Shown here one piece after another: positions 16,459 to 24,129 of a stretch of 37,736 nucleotides of DNA. Each line of letters begins with the position of its first letter. Within the stretch, counting starts at the first letter, position 1. The notes beneath the pieces were generated by a model, which saw nothing but the letters and a program-made list of their open reading frames with translations, was not told the origin of the DNA and searched no databases. Both the position numbers and the translations under genes were made by a program. The stretch is from a virus. The stretch is from positions 1 through 37,736 of the IMG/VR virus record IMGVR_UViG_3300008107_000388. The stretch is one strand, 5' to 3'.

Positions 16459-17831
16459 TCTGCCACCGCTTCTTTAAATGCCGTTTGATCTATTTCTTGA
16501 TAATTATTTGGTACACTATCTTTACTAATTTCAAGAACTGTTTGATATTTATTTGGTTGTATGATATGTCGAACTGCTGTGACCAAATATTTGCCTGAAT
16601 AAAATTTGTCCAATTGTTTTTCGTTTGTTTCTGGTCTTAGTGACATCAAATTAAATTCAATTGTTCTGCCTACTGTCAAACCTGGATCACCAGGTATTGT
16701 TAATTTAACAACAGTATAATTTGCGAGAGCAATTTGTGCCGTTCTATTTGGCAAATATGTTTCTATTGCAATGTTTTTTGCAACTGATCCTGGTATTTCT
16801 TTAAAGTAAGCTGCTTCATTTTGGCCAGAATTTGACAAAGCTACTTTTAGTGTTGCATCATATGTTTCATATTGAGTTAACCCCAATCTATTCTTTAACG
16901 CATTACTTACTTCACCTTCATTTAATGTAACTGCTTGGTTCTTATACTTTAAATAATCAAAATCGGTTACTTTGTATGACCTTGTTAATGGATCAATTGA
17001 AATTAATCTGTTTGCAAATGTGCCAGAACTTATTTCGTTGACTGAATCATAAGTTTTAACAAATTCATAATCCAAAACACTTATTGTTTTTTCTTTAAAA
17101 GATTGTTTATCCATGGCAATGTTTTGTGCCTGATACTTGTAAGTAGCATATGGTTCTTCTTTAAACATGGACTGCAATGATCGGTAATTAAACCCATCTT
17201 TAGTTTCAAAGAATAACATATCAGCACCAACGGAACCATTATTTGCTGGTCGAGCATAAGTTGACAACCAACTAATCGCTTCAAATGGTTTTAATCGAGG
17301 TATAACAAAATCATATAAACCAGTTGTTGATTCAATGTTATTAATTTTGCTGCTAGGCACTTTTAATTTATCAACCAATATGTTTTCTACAATAGTGGAT
17401 ATTTTTTGGCCAGTATACGATTTACTGATTTTAATTTGTTCAGATAACAACAATTCTTCCGAACAGAAATATAGTGTGTATGTTTCAGTATTTAAATTTC
17501 CTGCAGGTTTTTTACCTCCAACTTTGTATACTCGAAACAATTGATCATTATTGTTTGATCCATTTTTTACTTTACCAAAATTAACTTCAATGAATTCATT
17601 ACCTGTTAATTGAAAAAGTTCAATAAATCCTTGAGAATCTGTTACTGTAACATAACCTGAGGCTGTAAAACTATAAAGGTCCTCATAATAGGACATATCA
17701 ATCATTAAACGTTTTAACTCAAATTTTTGACCACTTGAAGTTAAAAAATTTAAAGTTTCTAATGAATAGTCTTGTGTATAGTAGGCACCAGGAGATTCCA
17801 CACCTAAAGAAGATTGATCAAATTCTGCCAT
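16455..17831 (-). CDS. 27: Baseplate hub protein gp27-like
   Basis: 458 aa; T4 gp27 is about 390 aa. The N-terminus is MAEFDQSSLGVESPGAYYTQ. The first domain includes MIDMSYYEDLYSFTASGYVT and FIELFQLTGNEFIEVNFG, the typical gp27/gpD hub beta-barrel opening. The middle includes ISTIVENILVDKLKVP and a DFVIPRLKPFEAISWLSTYA segment, also characteristic of hub proteins. gp27 trimers form the cylinder that joins the tail tube to the spike. The gene sits between 53 and the gp5 OB gene, consistent with role, and overlaps the latter by four bases. Confidence 0.87.
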   Translation of the reverse strand: MAEFDQSSLGVESPGAYYTQDYSLETLNFLTSSGQKFELKRLMIDMSYYEDLYSFTASGYVTVTDSQGFIELFQLTGNEFIEVNFGKVKNGSNNNDQLFRVYKVGGKKPAGNLNTETYTLYFCSEELLLSEQIKISKSYTGQKISTIVENILVDKLKVPSSKINNIESTTGLYDFVIPRLKPFEAISWLSTYARPANNGSVGADMLFFETKDGFNYRSLQSMFKEEPYATYKYQAQNIAMDKQSFKEKTISVLDYEFVKTYDSVNEISSGTFANRLISIDPLTRSYKVTDFDYLKYKNQAVTLNEGEVSNALKNRLGLTQYETYDATLKVALSNSGQNEAAYFKEIPGSVAKNIAIETYLPNRTAQIALANYTVVKLTIPGDPGLTVGRTIEFNLMSLRPETNEKQLDKFYSGKYLVTAVRHIIQPNKYQTVLEISKDSVPNNYQEIDQTAFKEAVAE

Positions 17832-17832
17832 G

Positions 17833-18426
17833 TTAAGCCATTAATTTTTTAAACTGTTTTTCCAATTCACCCACATAAATTGAATTTAATAATTTTATAT
17901 TTCTATACGATTCATTTAAATCTGTTTCGTATTCATAATAAGAAACTGTTTTACGGCTAGTGGTTATAGTAAATGGTCCGGTTGCCATGTTACGTTCAAA
18001 CACTCCGGTTTGTAAAGTATTATAAGATTGTTGATCAATAATATAATTGTCAATTGTCGTGGTGCTTGTTCTTGAATTAAATTTGGTAATCACTTTTTCA
18101 TAATGATGAATGGTAGCTTTAGCATTAAAATTATATTTATCTGTGATATAAGATTCTAAAACACTAGACTGCATTGGCCATTGCCATTGTGGGTCTAATA
18201 TTTGATTTACGTATAAAACAATCCAATAACGATAAGAATCACCATAATATTTGTAAGCAATAATTTCTGGTGTATCTCCTTCTTGGATATCATATGAATA
18301 ATATACTAATGGATTATTAAGTATGTCGGGAATAACACTACACCTTGCCATCAAATTCACCATTAGTGATGAATTACCACTTGTATCGGTTTTAATAATT
18401 TTTGGTAATGTGTCGAAATATTGCAT
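17833..18426 (-). CDS. 53: Baseplate wedge protein gp53-like
   Basis: 197 aa, close to T4 gp53 (196 aa). It contains the LysM-like family segment YDIQEGDTPEIIAYKYYGDS, followed by YRYWIVLYVNQILDPQWQWP around residues 45-85. gp53 is a wedge protein that clamps neighbouring wedges at the baseplate core. The ATG overlaps the stop of the upstream gene 48 (TAATG), and gene 27 follows after one base. In T4, 53 lies just before 5, so the neighbourhood is conserved apart from the placement of 27. Confidence 0.88.
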   Translation of the reverse strand: MQYFDTLPKIIKTDTSGNSSLMVNLMARCSVIPDILNNPLVYYSYDIQEGDTPEIIAYKYYGDSYRYWIVLYVNQILDPQWQWPMQSSVLESYITDKYNFNAKATIHHYEKVITKFNSRTSTTTIDNYIIDQQSYNTLQTGVFERNMATGPFTITTSRKTVSYYEYETDLNESYRNIKLLNSIYVGELEKQFKKLMA

Positions 18427-19433
18427 TAATAACCTTCTTTTTCTATTTTTTCTCTTGTAATGAGTTCAACTTCTTTGAAATTTATAGTTACTGTTGTTTG
18501 AACTGGTGCACCATCACCAAAAGTTGAAAATCCGTTTGGAGAATAATTGATATCAATACTTTCAATTACACTCTCAGCAACTCGGCCAACATTTTGATTT
18601 CTTTTACCATTAAATAAAAATTCTAAATTAAATGTTGACGGAGGTACAAAAAACATACCGGCTGTGCCTTCTGCCAATCGTGGTGCTGCATGTGTTTTTA
18701 ACATTTTAACAATTTTTGCAACTGTTTCCGCTTCTTTTTTAGAATATGGTGTAAATGTAAATGCCATCTGATATGTTCTAAAATCTATACCATCAAATAA
18801 TAATTGTTGTTGTGGGTTAAAAGCAAATCCGGCACCCTTGGCCAATAATCTTGCTGGCCCACTGGTAGCAATAGAAGCGATTGCACCAACTGCTCTGCCT
18901 ATTCCCGGTACCTGAGCAGCAGCGTCAACCAAACTTAATTGTCCGTATGAAGCAGAATATGTAAAAGCCATCGTATCTGGTATATACAATGATATTCCGG
19001 CAACAGATTTTTTGGTTGGGTTTTTAATGTTGATACTGTCATTACCTAGAAAATCTTTCAATCCAGCAACCGATTTATCTAATTCGCCACCAAGTGATAT
19101 TTTTCCACTTTTTATATCGTCAACATAAGATGTAACAGCATTTAATCCTGATTCTAAAGAACTACCAGCATTATTGACAGCACTATTAACAGCACCAAAT
19201 AATTTATCTTTACCTTTAATAAAACTGCTCTTTACACTTTCATATGTTGCTGGTGTTATTTCATTGATATTAATTACAACAACATGGCCTCTTGTCGATG
19301 TCTGTAAATCTCTAGGGTATTGTAAATCGGTTCGACCAAATTTATTTCCAAATAGAGTACCTAATGGACCTTCAACTAAGGCTCCAGGTATGGAAACTCC
19401 ACCTATAGAATTTGGTATGGAAATAATGGCCAT
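18426..19433 (-). CDS. 48: Baseplate tail-tube cap/initiator, gp48-like
   Basis: 335 aa; T4 gp48 is 364 aa. The N-terminal phrase FGRTDLQYPRDLQTSTRGHV, the middle IPDTMAFTYSASYGQLSLVD, and the C-terminal tube-fold segment FDGIDFRTYQMAFTFTPYSK followed by AETVAKIVKMLKTHAAPR are typical of gp48/gp54-type tube initiators. These form the ring on top of the hub from which the tail tube polymerises. The choice of gp48 over gp54 is based on length and neighbours and is less certain. It is the first gene of the leftward baseplate operon, 30 bases downstream of a TATAAATAC late promoter, with an AGAGGA ribosome-binding site. Confidence 0.72.
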   Translation of the reverse strand: MAIISIPNSIGGVSIPGALVEGPLGTLFGNKFGRTDLQYPRDLQTSTRGHVVVININEITPATYESVKSSFIKGKDKLFGAVNSAVNNAGSSLESGLNAVTSYVDDIKSGKISLGGELDKSVAGLKDFLGNDSINIKNPTKKSVAGISLYIPDTMAFTYSASYGQLSLVDAAAQVPGIGRAVGAIASIATSGPARLLAKGAGFAFNPQQQLLFDGIDFRTYQMAFTFTPYSKKEAETVAKIVKMLKTHAAPRLAEGTAGMFFVPPSTFNLEFLFNGKRNQNVGRVAESVIESIDINYSPNGFSTFGDGAPVQTTVTINFKEVELITREKIEKEGY

Positions 19434-19462
19434 TGAATCCTCTATTAAAAAAGTTATACATA

Positions 19463-19471
19463 GTATTTATA
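19463..19471 (-). promoter_or_regulatory. T4-type late promoter (TATAAATAC)
   Basis: The minus strand reads TATAAATAC, an exact match to the T4 late -10 box TATAAATA. It lies 30 bases upstream of the gp48-like start codon in the 37-base gap between divergent genes. Transcription would start near 19457 and give a short leader with AGAGGA before the ATG at 19433. It would drive the 48-53-27-5 block. gp33, encoded in this window, is the expected co-activator adaptor. Confidence 0.7.
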
Positions 19472-19905
19472 TGGCTTATAATGGACGTTTCACACCTTCT
19501 AATCCTCAAAAATACGTTGGGGATCCTAATAATATCATTTATCGCTCTTCTTGGGAGTGTAAGATGATGAATTGGTTCGACAAAAATCCAGATATTGTAT
19601 CATGGGCATCAGAAGAATTGATCATTCCTTATAAATCTCCAAAAGATGGCCTGTGGCATCGTTACTTTCCAGATTTTTTGATTAAAGTTAGAACCAAAAC
19701 AGGAGTGTTGAAAACAATGTTACTTGAAGTTAAACCTAAGAAACAAACAATCACTCCTGAAACTAAAAAACGATTGACAAAACAATACATAAATGAGGTG
19801 GTTACATATGGAATCAATCAAGCCAAATGGAAGGCCGCCACGGAATATTGTTTAGATCGTGGTTGGGAGTTTAAGTTAATAACAGAAGATCATCTAGGAC
19901 TATAG
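19471..19905 (+). CDS. 4: Head completion protein gp4-like (nuclease-like fold)
   Basis: 144 aa; T4 gp4 is 150 aa. I chose the ATG at 19471 because the protein then begins MAYNGRFTPSNPQKYVGDPN, matching the family start. An upstream in-frame ATG at 19174 would read back through the opposite-strand gene 48. Segments typical of the family are NNIIYRSSWECKMMNWFDKN, HRYFPDFLIKVRT and LLEVKPKKQT, and the last two resemble a TnsA-like or PD-(D/E)XK nuclease core (PDF...EVK). gp4 acts late in head assembly to complete the filled head before tail joining. It leads the rightward operon and is followed by a gp2-like gene, as in T4 (2 and 4 adjacent). Confidence 0.85.
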   Translation: MAYNGRFTPSNPQKYVGDPNNIIYRSSWECKMMNWFDKNPDIVSWASEELIIPYKSPKDGLWHRYFPDFLIKVRTKTGVLKTMLLEVKPKKQTITPETKKRLTKQYINEVVTYGINQAKWKAATEYCLDRGWEFKLITEDHLGL

Positions 19906-19918
19906 ACTAAATAATACA

Positions 19919-20515
19919 ATGGGATCTAAACTTACACAATTAGCCAAAGAAAGAACAACTGCTCAATTGCAAATAATGAGCCGTGATTCTCTTAAATGGC
20001 TAACCACAAAGATTGCTGAGTTGAGAAATCCTTCAGGAATACCATCAACAATCAATAACGAAGCTTTTAGAAAAAGAAATCGTTTTGTGACTGGTGGATT
20101 ATATTATTTTTATTATGATCCTAAAACGAAAAAAGACATACCATATTATGACCGCTTTCCTTTGGTTTTGGTATTGGAAAAATATAAAGATGGTTTTCTC
20201 GGTTTAAACCTACATTATCTACCGGTAAAATACCGAATCACGCTTTTGGATAAACTGATGGATTACGCCATCCTTGACGGCAATAATGATATTATGCGTA
20301 TGAGAGTCAGCTACGATATTTTAAACGCCTCCAAGCGTTATAGAGAGTTTCGGCCATGCTTGAAGAAGTATTTACATGGTCATATTCAGTCAAAAATACT
20401 TGCCGTACAACCAAATGAATGGGATATTGCGGCATACTTGCCTATTCACCAGTTTAAAAAGGCTTCGGTAAATGAAGTTTGGCAAGATTCATTAGAAGAA
20501 ATAAGGAAAAGTTAA
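19919..20515 (+). CDS. 2: gp2-like DNA end protector (conserved T4-like phage protein)
   Basis: 198 aa, a conserved protein of T4-like aquatic phages. Recognisable segments are SRDSLKWLTTKIAELRNP near the N-terminus, a central GLYYFYYDPKTKKDIPYYDR followed by FPLVLVLEKY, then GLNLHYLPVKYRITLLDKLM, and the C-terminal EWDIAAYLPIHQF. Homologues I recall are annotated as gp2-like, the protein that caps packaged DNA ends against RecBCD, and the neighbouring gene 4 supports that. T4 gp2 itself is longer (274 aa). A CTAAATAA element lies just before the ATG and no good ribosome-binding site is seen. Confidence 0.55.
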   Translation: MGSKLTQLAKERTTAQLQIMSRDSLKWLTTKIAELRNPSGIPSTINNEAFRKRNRFVTGGLYYFYYDPKTKKDIPYYDRFPLVLVLEKYKDGFLGLNLHYLPVKYRITLLDKLMDYAILDGNNDIMRMRVSYDILNASKRYREFRPCLKKYLHGHIQSKILAVQPNEWDIAAYLPIHQFKKASVNEVWQDSLEEIRKS

Positions 20516-21184
20516 ATGCCAGGTACCATTAACGATTTTAAATCCAGTTTCACAAAAGACCTAGCGAGAGCAAATAGGTTTGATGTGAACATTCCTATTC
20601 CTTTAACTTTAATACCATATATCAAATCGGCTAGAAATTTAGTGTACCGTTGTGAGAATGCTAATTTGCCAGGTAGAAGTTTAATGACAGTAGAACAAAA
20701 AATTGGATCTAATCCTGTTGAGAAGTATCCATATCTGACTGGTTATAACGACATGGATTTAACTTTTATTGTTGATGGTGATATGCAACAAAAAATATTC
20801 TTTGATGCTTGGATGAATTTTATTAATCCAACATACAATTATAATTTTAGATACAAGGGTGATTATTCCACGACAATACAGATTAATCAATATGATGTAG
20901 AAAACAAAGTATCATATTCTGTTAATTTGTTTGATGCGTTTCCAATTTCAATGAATCAATTAGATTTAGATTGGTCATCCGATAACCCACACAAGCTTTC
21001 AGTAACTTTTGCATACACTCGTTGGAGTAATAATTCTCTACAATCATTTGGTATGGAATTGGTCGATGCTGGCTTGGCCAATTTTTCTGATGTGGTTGGT
21101 GGTTTAGGTGGAAACGCTCAAGGTGCTGTAAGTGCAGCTGGTCAATCAATAGTGAATAACATACAAAGAAGTATTTTTAAGTGA
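20516..21184 (+). CDS. 54: Tail-tube-fold protein, gp54-like tube initiator candidate
   Basis: 222 aa, starting immediately after the preceding stop codon. The body has the tail-tube/hub beta-barrel look: RANRFDVNIPIPLTLIPYIK, then VYRCENANLPGRSLMTVEQK, the central LTFIVDGDMQQKIFFDAWMN and a C-terminal strand LSVTFAYTRWSNNS. The tail is Gly/Ala-rich with a weakly amphipathic end. Proteins of this fold include the tube protein gp19, gp54 and gp48. Because gene 26 follows and 48 lies nearby, a gp54-like initiator is the better guess, but a gp19-like or hub-connector role is possible. Confidence 0.5.
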   Translation: MPGTINDFKSSFTKDLARANRFDVNIPIPLTLIPYIKSARNLVYRCENANLPGRSLMTVEQKIGSNPVEKYPYLTGYNDMDLTFIVDGDMQQKIFFDAWMNFINPTYNYNFRYKGDYSTTIQINQYDVENKVSYSVNLFDAFPISMNQLDLDWSSDNPHKLSVTFAYTRWSNNSLQSFGMELVDAGLANFSDVVGGLGGNAQGAVSAAGQSIVNNIQRSIFK

Positions 21185-21203
21185 TTTTATAAGGAGATAA
21201 ATT

Positions 21204-21929
21204 ATGGCTTTACCAAAACTTGATGTGCCGACATATGAAATAGAATTGCCGTTATCTAAAAAGAAAATTAAATACAGACCATTTTTGGTTAAAGAACAAA
21301 GAAACCTTTTGATGGCAGTTGAATCGAATGAAACATCCACAATTCACCAAAATGTAAAAGATATCCTTTATAATTGTACCTTAACGGAAGGTGTCGATAT
21401 TGAAAAATTACCCATCATTGATGTTGAATATTATTTTGTTAACTTACGTGCTAAATCAGTAGGTGAGGTTGTTGAATCAAAATATAAGTGCAATAATGAA
21501 GTTGAAGATAAAGTATGTGGTAATTTAATGGAAAAAGAAATCAATCTATTAGATTTACAGGTTGAACGCAAAGAAGGTGTTTCTGATGAAATTCAGTTGA
21601 CCGACACAATCTCAATCAAATTAAAATATCCAGAGTTCAACATAGTTCAAGATTCATTGAAGTATAATAATATTACTGAAACCACATTTAATATGATTGC
21701 CAGTTCTATAGAGTATATCTATGATGGTGAACAATTCTATTACTCAGCAGAAGCACAACCAGGTGAAATGTTAGAGTTTGTGGAAGGCATGAATCAATCA
21801 CAGTTTGCCAAGGTAGAGAATTTTTTTAATAATTTGCCAAGTTTAAAACAAACAGTTGAAATTGATTGCTCAAAGTGTGGGTTTCACCATAAAATAGAAG
21901 TAGAAGGCCTAGAAAATTTTTTCGGCTAA
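21204..21929 (+). CDS. 26: Baseplate hub assembly protein gp26-like (T4_baseplate family)
   Basis: 241 aa; T4 gp26 is 208 aa. The start MALPKLDVPTYEIELPLSKK followed by YRPFLVKEQRNLLMAVES is the family signature. Cysteines C96/C105 and C222/C225 (the latter in DCSKCGFHH) could form a zinc site. gp26 acts in assembly of the baseplate hub and is equivalent to the first tail-assembly chaperone of other tailed phages. The ATG has a strong ribosome-binding site (AAGGAGA). The last codons contain a slippery heptamer that probably gives a longer frameshift product (see the next entry). Confidence 0.88.
   Translation: MALPKLDVPTYEIELPLSKKKIKYRPFLVKEQRNLLMAVESNETSTIHQNVKDILYNCTLTEGVDIEKLPIIDVEYYFVNLRAKSVGEVVESKYKCNNEVEDKVCGNLMEKEINLLDLQVERKEGVSDEIQLTDTISIKLKYPEFNIVQDSLKYNNITETTFNMIASSIEYIYDGEQFYYSAEAQPGEMLEFVEGMNQSQFAKVENFFNNLPSLKQTVEIDCSKCGFHHKIEVEGLENFFG
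21914..21920 (+). promoter_or_regulatory. Slippery heptamer A AAT TTT for -1 frameshifting
   Basis: In the gene 26 frame the codons are AAT (21915) and TTT (21918), preceded by A, giving the canonical X XXY YYZ heptamer. It lies three codons before the gene 26 stop. After a -1 slip, the new frame is open to the stop at 22112. No strong downstream stem or pseudoknot is obvious by eye. Confidence 0.6.
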
Positions 21930-22114
21930 TTTTTCGTCATGACAATCTGAGTAATTATTACAAGACAAACTTTTCATTGATACAACACCACAAGTATAGT
22001 TTGTCAGAGCTTGAAAATATGATGCCTTGGGAACGGGACATTTACGTTTCTATGTTGATTGCGTATATTGAAGAAGAAAACCAAAAGATACGAGAAAGAC
22101 AAAGAAAAAAGTAA
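21920..22114 (+). CDS. 51: gp51-like tail chaperone extension read by -1 frameshift from gene 26
   Basis: The -1 frame after the slippery site encodes 64 residues ending YSLSELENMMPWERDIYVSM, then LIAYIEEENQKIRERQRKK. This 'PWERdiY...l..yieEEn' pattern is the second-frame tail-assembly chaperone module. The stretch lacks an early in-frame ATG (the first is near 22020, inside the conserved motif) and has no ribosome-binding site, so it is probably made only as a fusion of about 303 aa with gp26. Its stop overlaps the next ATG (TAAATG), and the next gene is the tape-measure candidate, as in other tailed phages. The relation to T4 gp51 is by position, directly after 26. Confidence 0.62.
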   Translation, partial: FRLIFRHDNLSNYYKTNFSLIQHHKYSLSELENMMPWERDIYVSMLIAYIEEENQKIRERQRKK

Positions 22115-23689
22115 ATGGACTATTTTAAAGCCAAAGACATCAGAAAAAAAGGTTTAATGTCTATGATGACCGAAAGGTTATCATCGGGTATGGGCACGGG
22201 TGCTGCCATTGGAAGTTCCATTTCTGATAGAACAAAAGCAACTTTTACCGGCATTAAACAACGCTTTGATCCACTAAACATCGCCAGAGTTGTAACTGGT
22301 GGTTCTAAATTTGCACCTGCTTTTCTTGGTGCTTTAACAGGAAGAAGTAAACGAGATATTGGTTTTTTTACCGGCAAAAAGCCACGAGATTATCAAGGAA
22401 TAAAAAGTTCTTCTGTTGATTCTGGATCTGTAGTTCAATATCTTGGTCAAATATATGATTTGTTTGTTAAAATTGAAAACGATAGAAAATTAGAATTAGA
22501 ACAAAGAGAAAACCAACAAGAAGAAATTGAATCTGAAGAAAATCGTAGAAATCAGGCCCTCATTGAAGCGTTGACTACCAGAAAAAAAGCTAAGCCAACA
22601 AAAAAACAAACAAAAAAATTAGATGATGCCGGTAAAGAGATCGGCAAACAAAAAAAGAAAACTGATCAGTTAGATAAAGCCAAAGGAGAACCCGTTACAC
22701 CTCCAAAAGAAGTAACTAAGCCAACTGTATCTGCACCTAAACCTACACCCACAGCACCAGCACCTAAACCTACACCCACAGCACCAGCACCTAAACCTAC
22801 ACCCACAGCACCAGCACCTAAACCTACACCCACAGCACCTAAACCACCTACTGCTGGCAAAATCGGTGGTGCTGCAATATTGGTTGGCGGTGCACTTGCT
22901 GGTACTGCCGCTTTAGTTGGTAAAGAATCTCTTGCGGCCAACATATCAAAATATGAAAGCGGCAAAGCCGGTTATAATGCGTACAACAAAGGTACTGTTG
23001 GTAATAAAATGATTCCGTCAGATAAGCCTATTGATTTTAGTAACATGACCATCTCTGAATATTTGAGGCGAGGTGCATTAAAACAAGGTGATCCTGATAG
23101 ACTTTTTGCTGTGGGTAAATATCAAATAATTCCTGGTACTATGAAAGGTTTAATTGAAAAATTAAAAATAGATCCAGAAACAACTTATTTGGATCCAGCC
23201 ACACAAGATATGTTATTTGCTAATGGATTAATTGGTCAAAATCGAAAAAAAGTAGATGCATATGTAAAAGGTCGAAGTGATGACCGAGATGGTGCAATAT
23301 TAGAATTAGCTAAAGAGTTTGCTTCTGTTGGTATACCATATGATATGGACGTTGGCAAGAAAAAATTAAAAAAAGGTGATTCATATTATTCTGGTATTGG
23401 GGGTAACGTAGCTCATAATTCTCCTGAACAAGTAGGTGCCGCATTAGACGCTGACCGATTAAAAAATATGCAAGGTAATAAATCTACTGCTGTTCCGCCT
23501 GTATCGTCAGGTAATAAAATTGATTCAGAAACAAAAGAGAACATGGGATTAAAGAAATCTTTTCAGGAATCTCCAGCAACCAGTAAAAGTGTAAATAATA
23601 CCAATATAAGTAATAAAACAACGGCCAGTAATGTGCCAGAAAAAGAGGATGATACCAATCCTCTGATTAAGAAAGCTAGATCAACATGA
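22115..23689 (+). CDS. Tape-measure/hub protein with lysozyme-like domain
   Basis: 524 aa. Residues 1-90 form a family module (RFDPLNIARVVTGGSKFAPA, then GRSKRDIGFFTGKK) seen in large virion proteins of T4-like aquatic phages. Residues 105-150 look coiled-coil. Residues 155-190 are Lys-rich. Residues about 207-243 are a Pro/Thr/Ala hinge of four nine-residue repeats. A hydrophobic segment follows at about 250-268 (IGGAAILVGGALAGTAALVG). From about residue 276 there is a lysozyme/transglycosylase-like domain (ISKYESGKAGYNAYNKG, then FAVGKYQIIPGTMKGLI), with E281 a candidate catalytic acid. This may supply the murein-cutting activity missing from the split gp5. Position after the tail-chaperone frameshift suggests a tape-measure-type role. 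Confidence 0.68.
   Translation: MDYFKAKDIRKKGLMSMMTERLSSGMGTGAAIGSSISDRTKATFTGIKQRFDPLNIARVVTGGSKFAPAFLGALTGRSKRDIGFFTGKKPRDYQGIKSSSVDSGSVVQYLGQIYDLFVKIENDRKLELEQRENQQEEIESEENRRNQALIEALTTRKKAKPTKKQTKKLDDAGKEIGKQKKKTDQLDKAKGEPVTPPKEVTKPTVSAPKPTPTAPAPKPTPTAPAPKPTPTAPAPKPTPTAPKPPTAGKIGGAAILVGGALAGTAALVGKESLAANISKYESGKAGYNAYNKGTVGNKMIPSDKPIDFSNMTISEYLRRGALKQGDPDRLFAVGKYQIIPGTMKGLIEKLKIDPETTYLDPATQDMLFANGLIGQNRKKVDAYVKGRSDDRDGAILELAKEFASVGIPYDMDVGKKKLKKGDSYYSGIGGNVAHNSPEQVGAALDADRLKNMQGNKSTAVPPVSSGNKIDSETKENMGLKKSFQESPATSKSVNNTNISNKTTASNVPEKEDDTNPLIKKARST
22733..22840 (+). repeat. Four 27-bp tandem repeats encoding a Pro-rich hinge
   Basis: The unit GCACCTAAACCTACACCCAC AGCACCA occurs at 22733, 22760, 22787 and 22814 with no differences except the last base of the fourth copy. 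It encodes repeats of A-P-K-P-T-P-T-A-P. The identity at DNA level implies recent expansion, and the copy number may vary between related genomes. Confidence 0.9.
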
Positions 23690-24129
23690 ACTATCAAGAA
23701 GCCAAAAAGATAAGAGAAAAATCTTATATTTCATATCTGACTGAAAAATTGTCGGAAGGTCAAGGCGTAGGTTCAGCCATAAAAGCAACACTATCTGATA
23801 AATCTAAAGCAAGGTCTAAAGGTTTTAGTGAGAAATTTGATCCATTAAATATTGCCAAGTTTATGACCGGTGGTTCTAAATTTGCACCTGCTTTACTTGG
23901 TAGCATGCTCGGTAGAACCCAACAAGATATTCAATATTTTTCTGGTACCAAAAAAGCAAAAGAAGTTGGTGCTACAGCCACAAAAATAGACACGTTGGAT
24001 TCTGATAATAATGTGATGGATATTCTTTCTAAGATATACACATTACTAAAAACAACAAACGACAATGATACTGAACGTAGAGCAAGAGAAGGCAATTTTA
24101 AAGAAGAACAAAGCAACAAAGGCCGATAA
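23686..24129 (+). CDS. N-terminal paralogue of the tape-measure/hub protein (frame ends early)
   Basis: 147 aa, starting ATGA-overlapped with the preceding gene. It repeats the N-terminal module of its neighbour almost segment by segment: KFDPLNIAKFMTGGSKFAPA and GRTQQDIQYFSGTKK against RFDPLNIARVVTGGSKFAPA and GRSKRDIGFFTGKK. A coiled-coil-like end (NDTERRAREGNFKEEQ) corresponds to the neighbour's NDRKLELEQRENQQEE. It then stops at 24127 exactly where the homologue continues, and the overlapping frame carries on with a hydrophobic protein. This is a tandem duplication of the module. Natural split, recoding or a sequence indel are all possible. Confidence 0.65.
   Translation: MNYQEAKKIREKSYISYLTEKLSEGQGVGSAIKATLSDKSKARSKGFSEKFDPLNIAKFMTGGSKFAPALLGSMLGRTQQDIQYFSGTKKAKEVGATATKIDTLDSDNNVMDILSKIYTLLKTTNDNDTERRAREGNFKEEQSNKGR

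Noticed and set aside
19174-19470. N-terminal extension of the gp4-like protein
   Set aside because: The extension is antisense to gene 48. The family-like start MAYNGRF begins at 19471.
19907-19914. CTAAATAA late promoter for the gp2-like gene
   Set aside because: It is only five bases before the ATG, so the predicted start site would fall within the first codons; no useful leader is possible.
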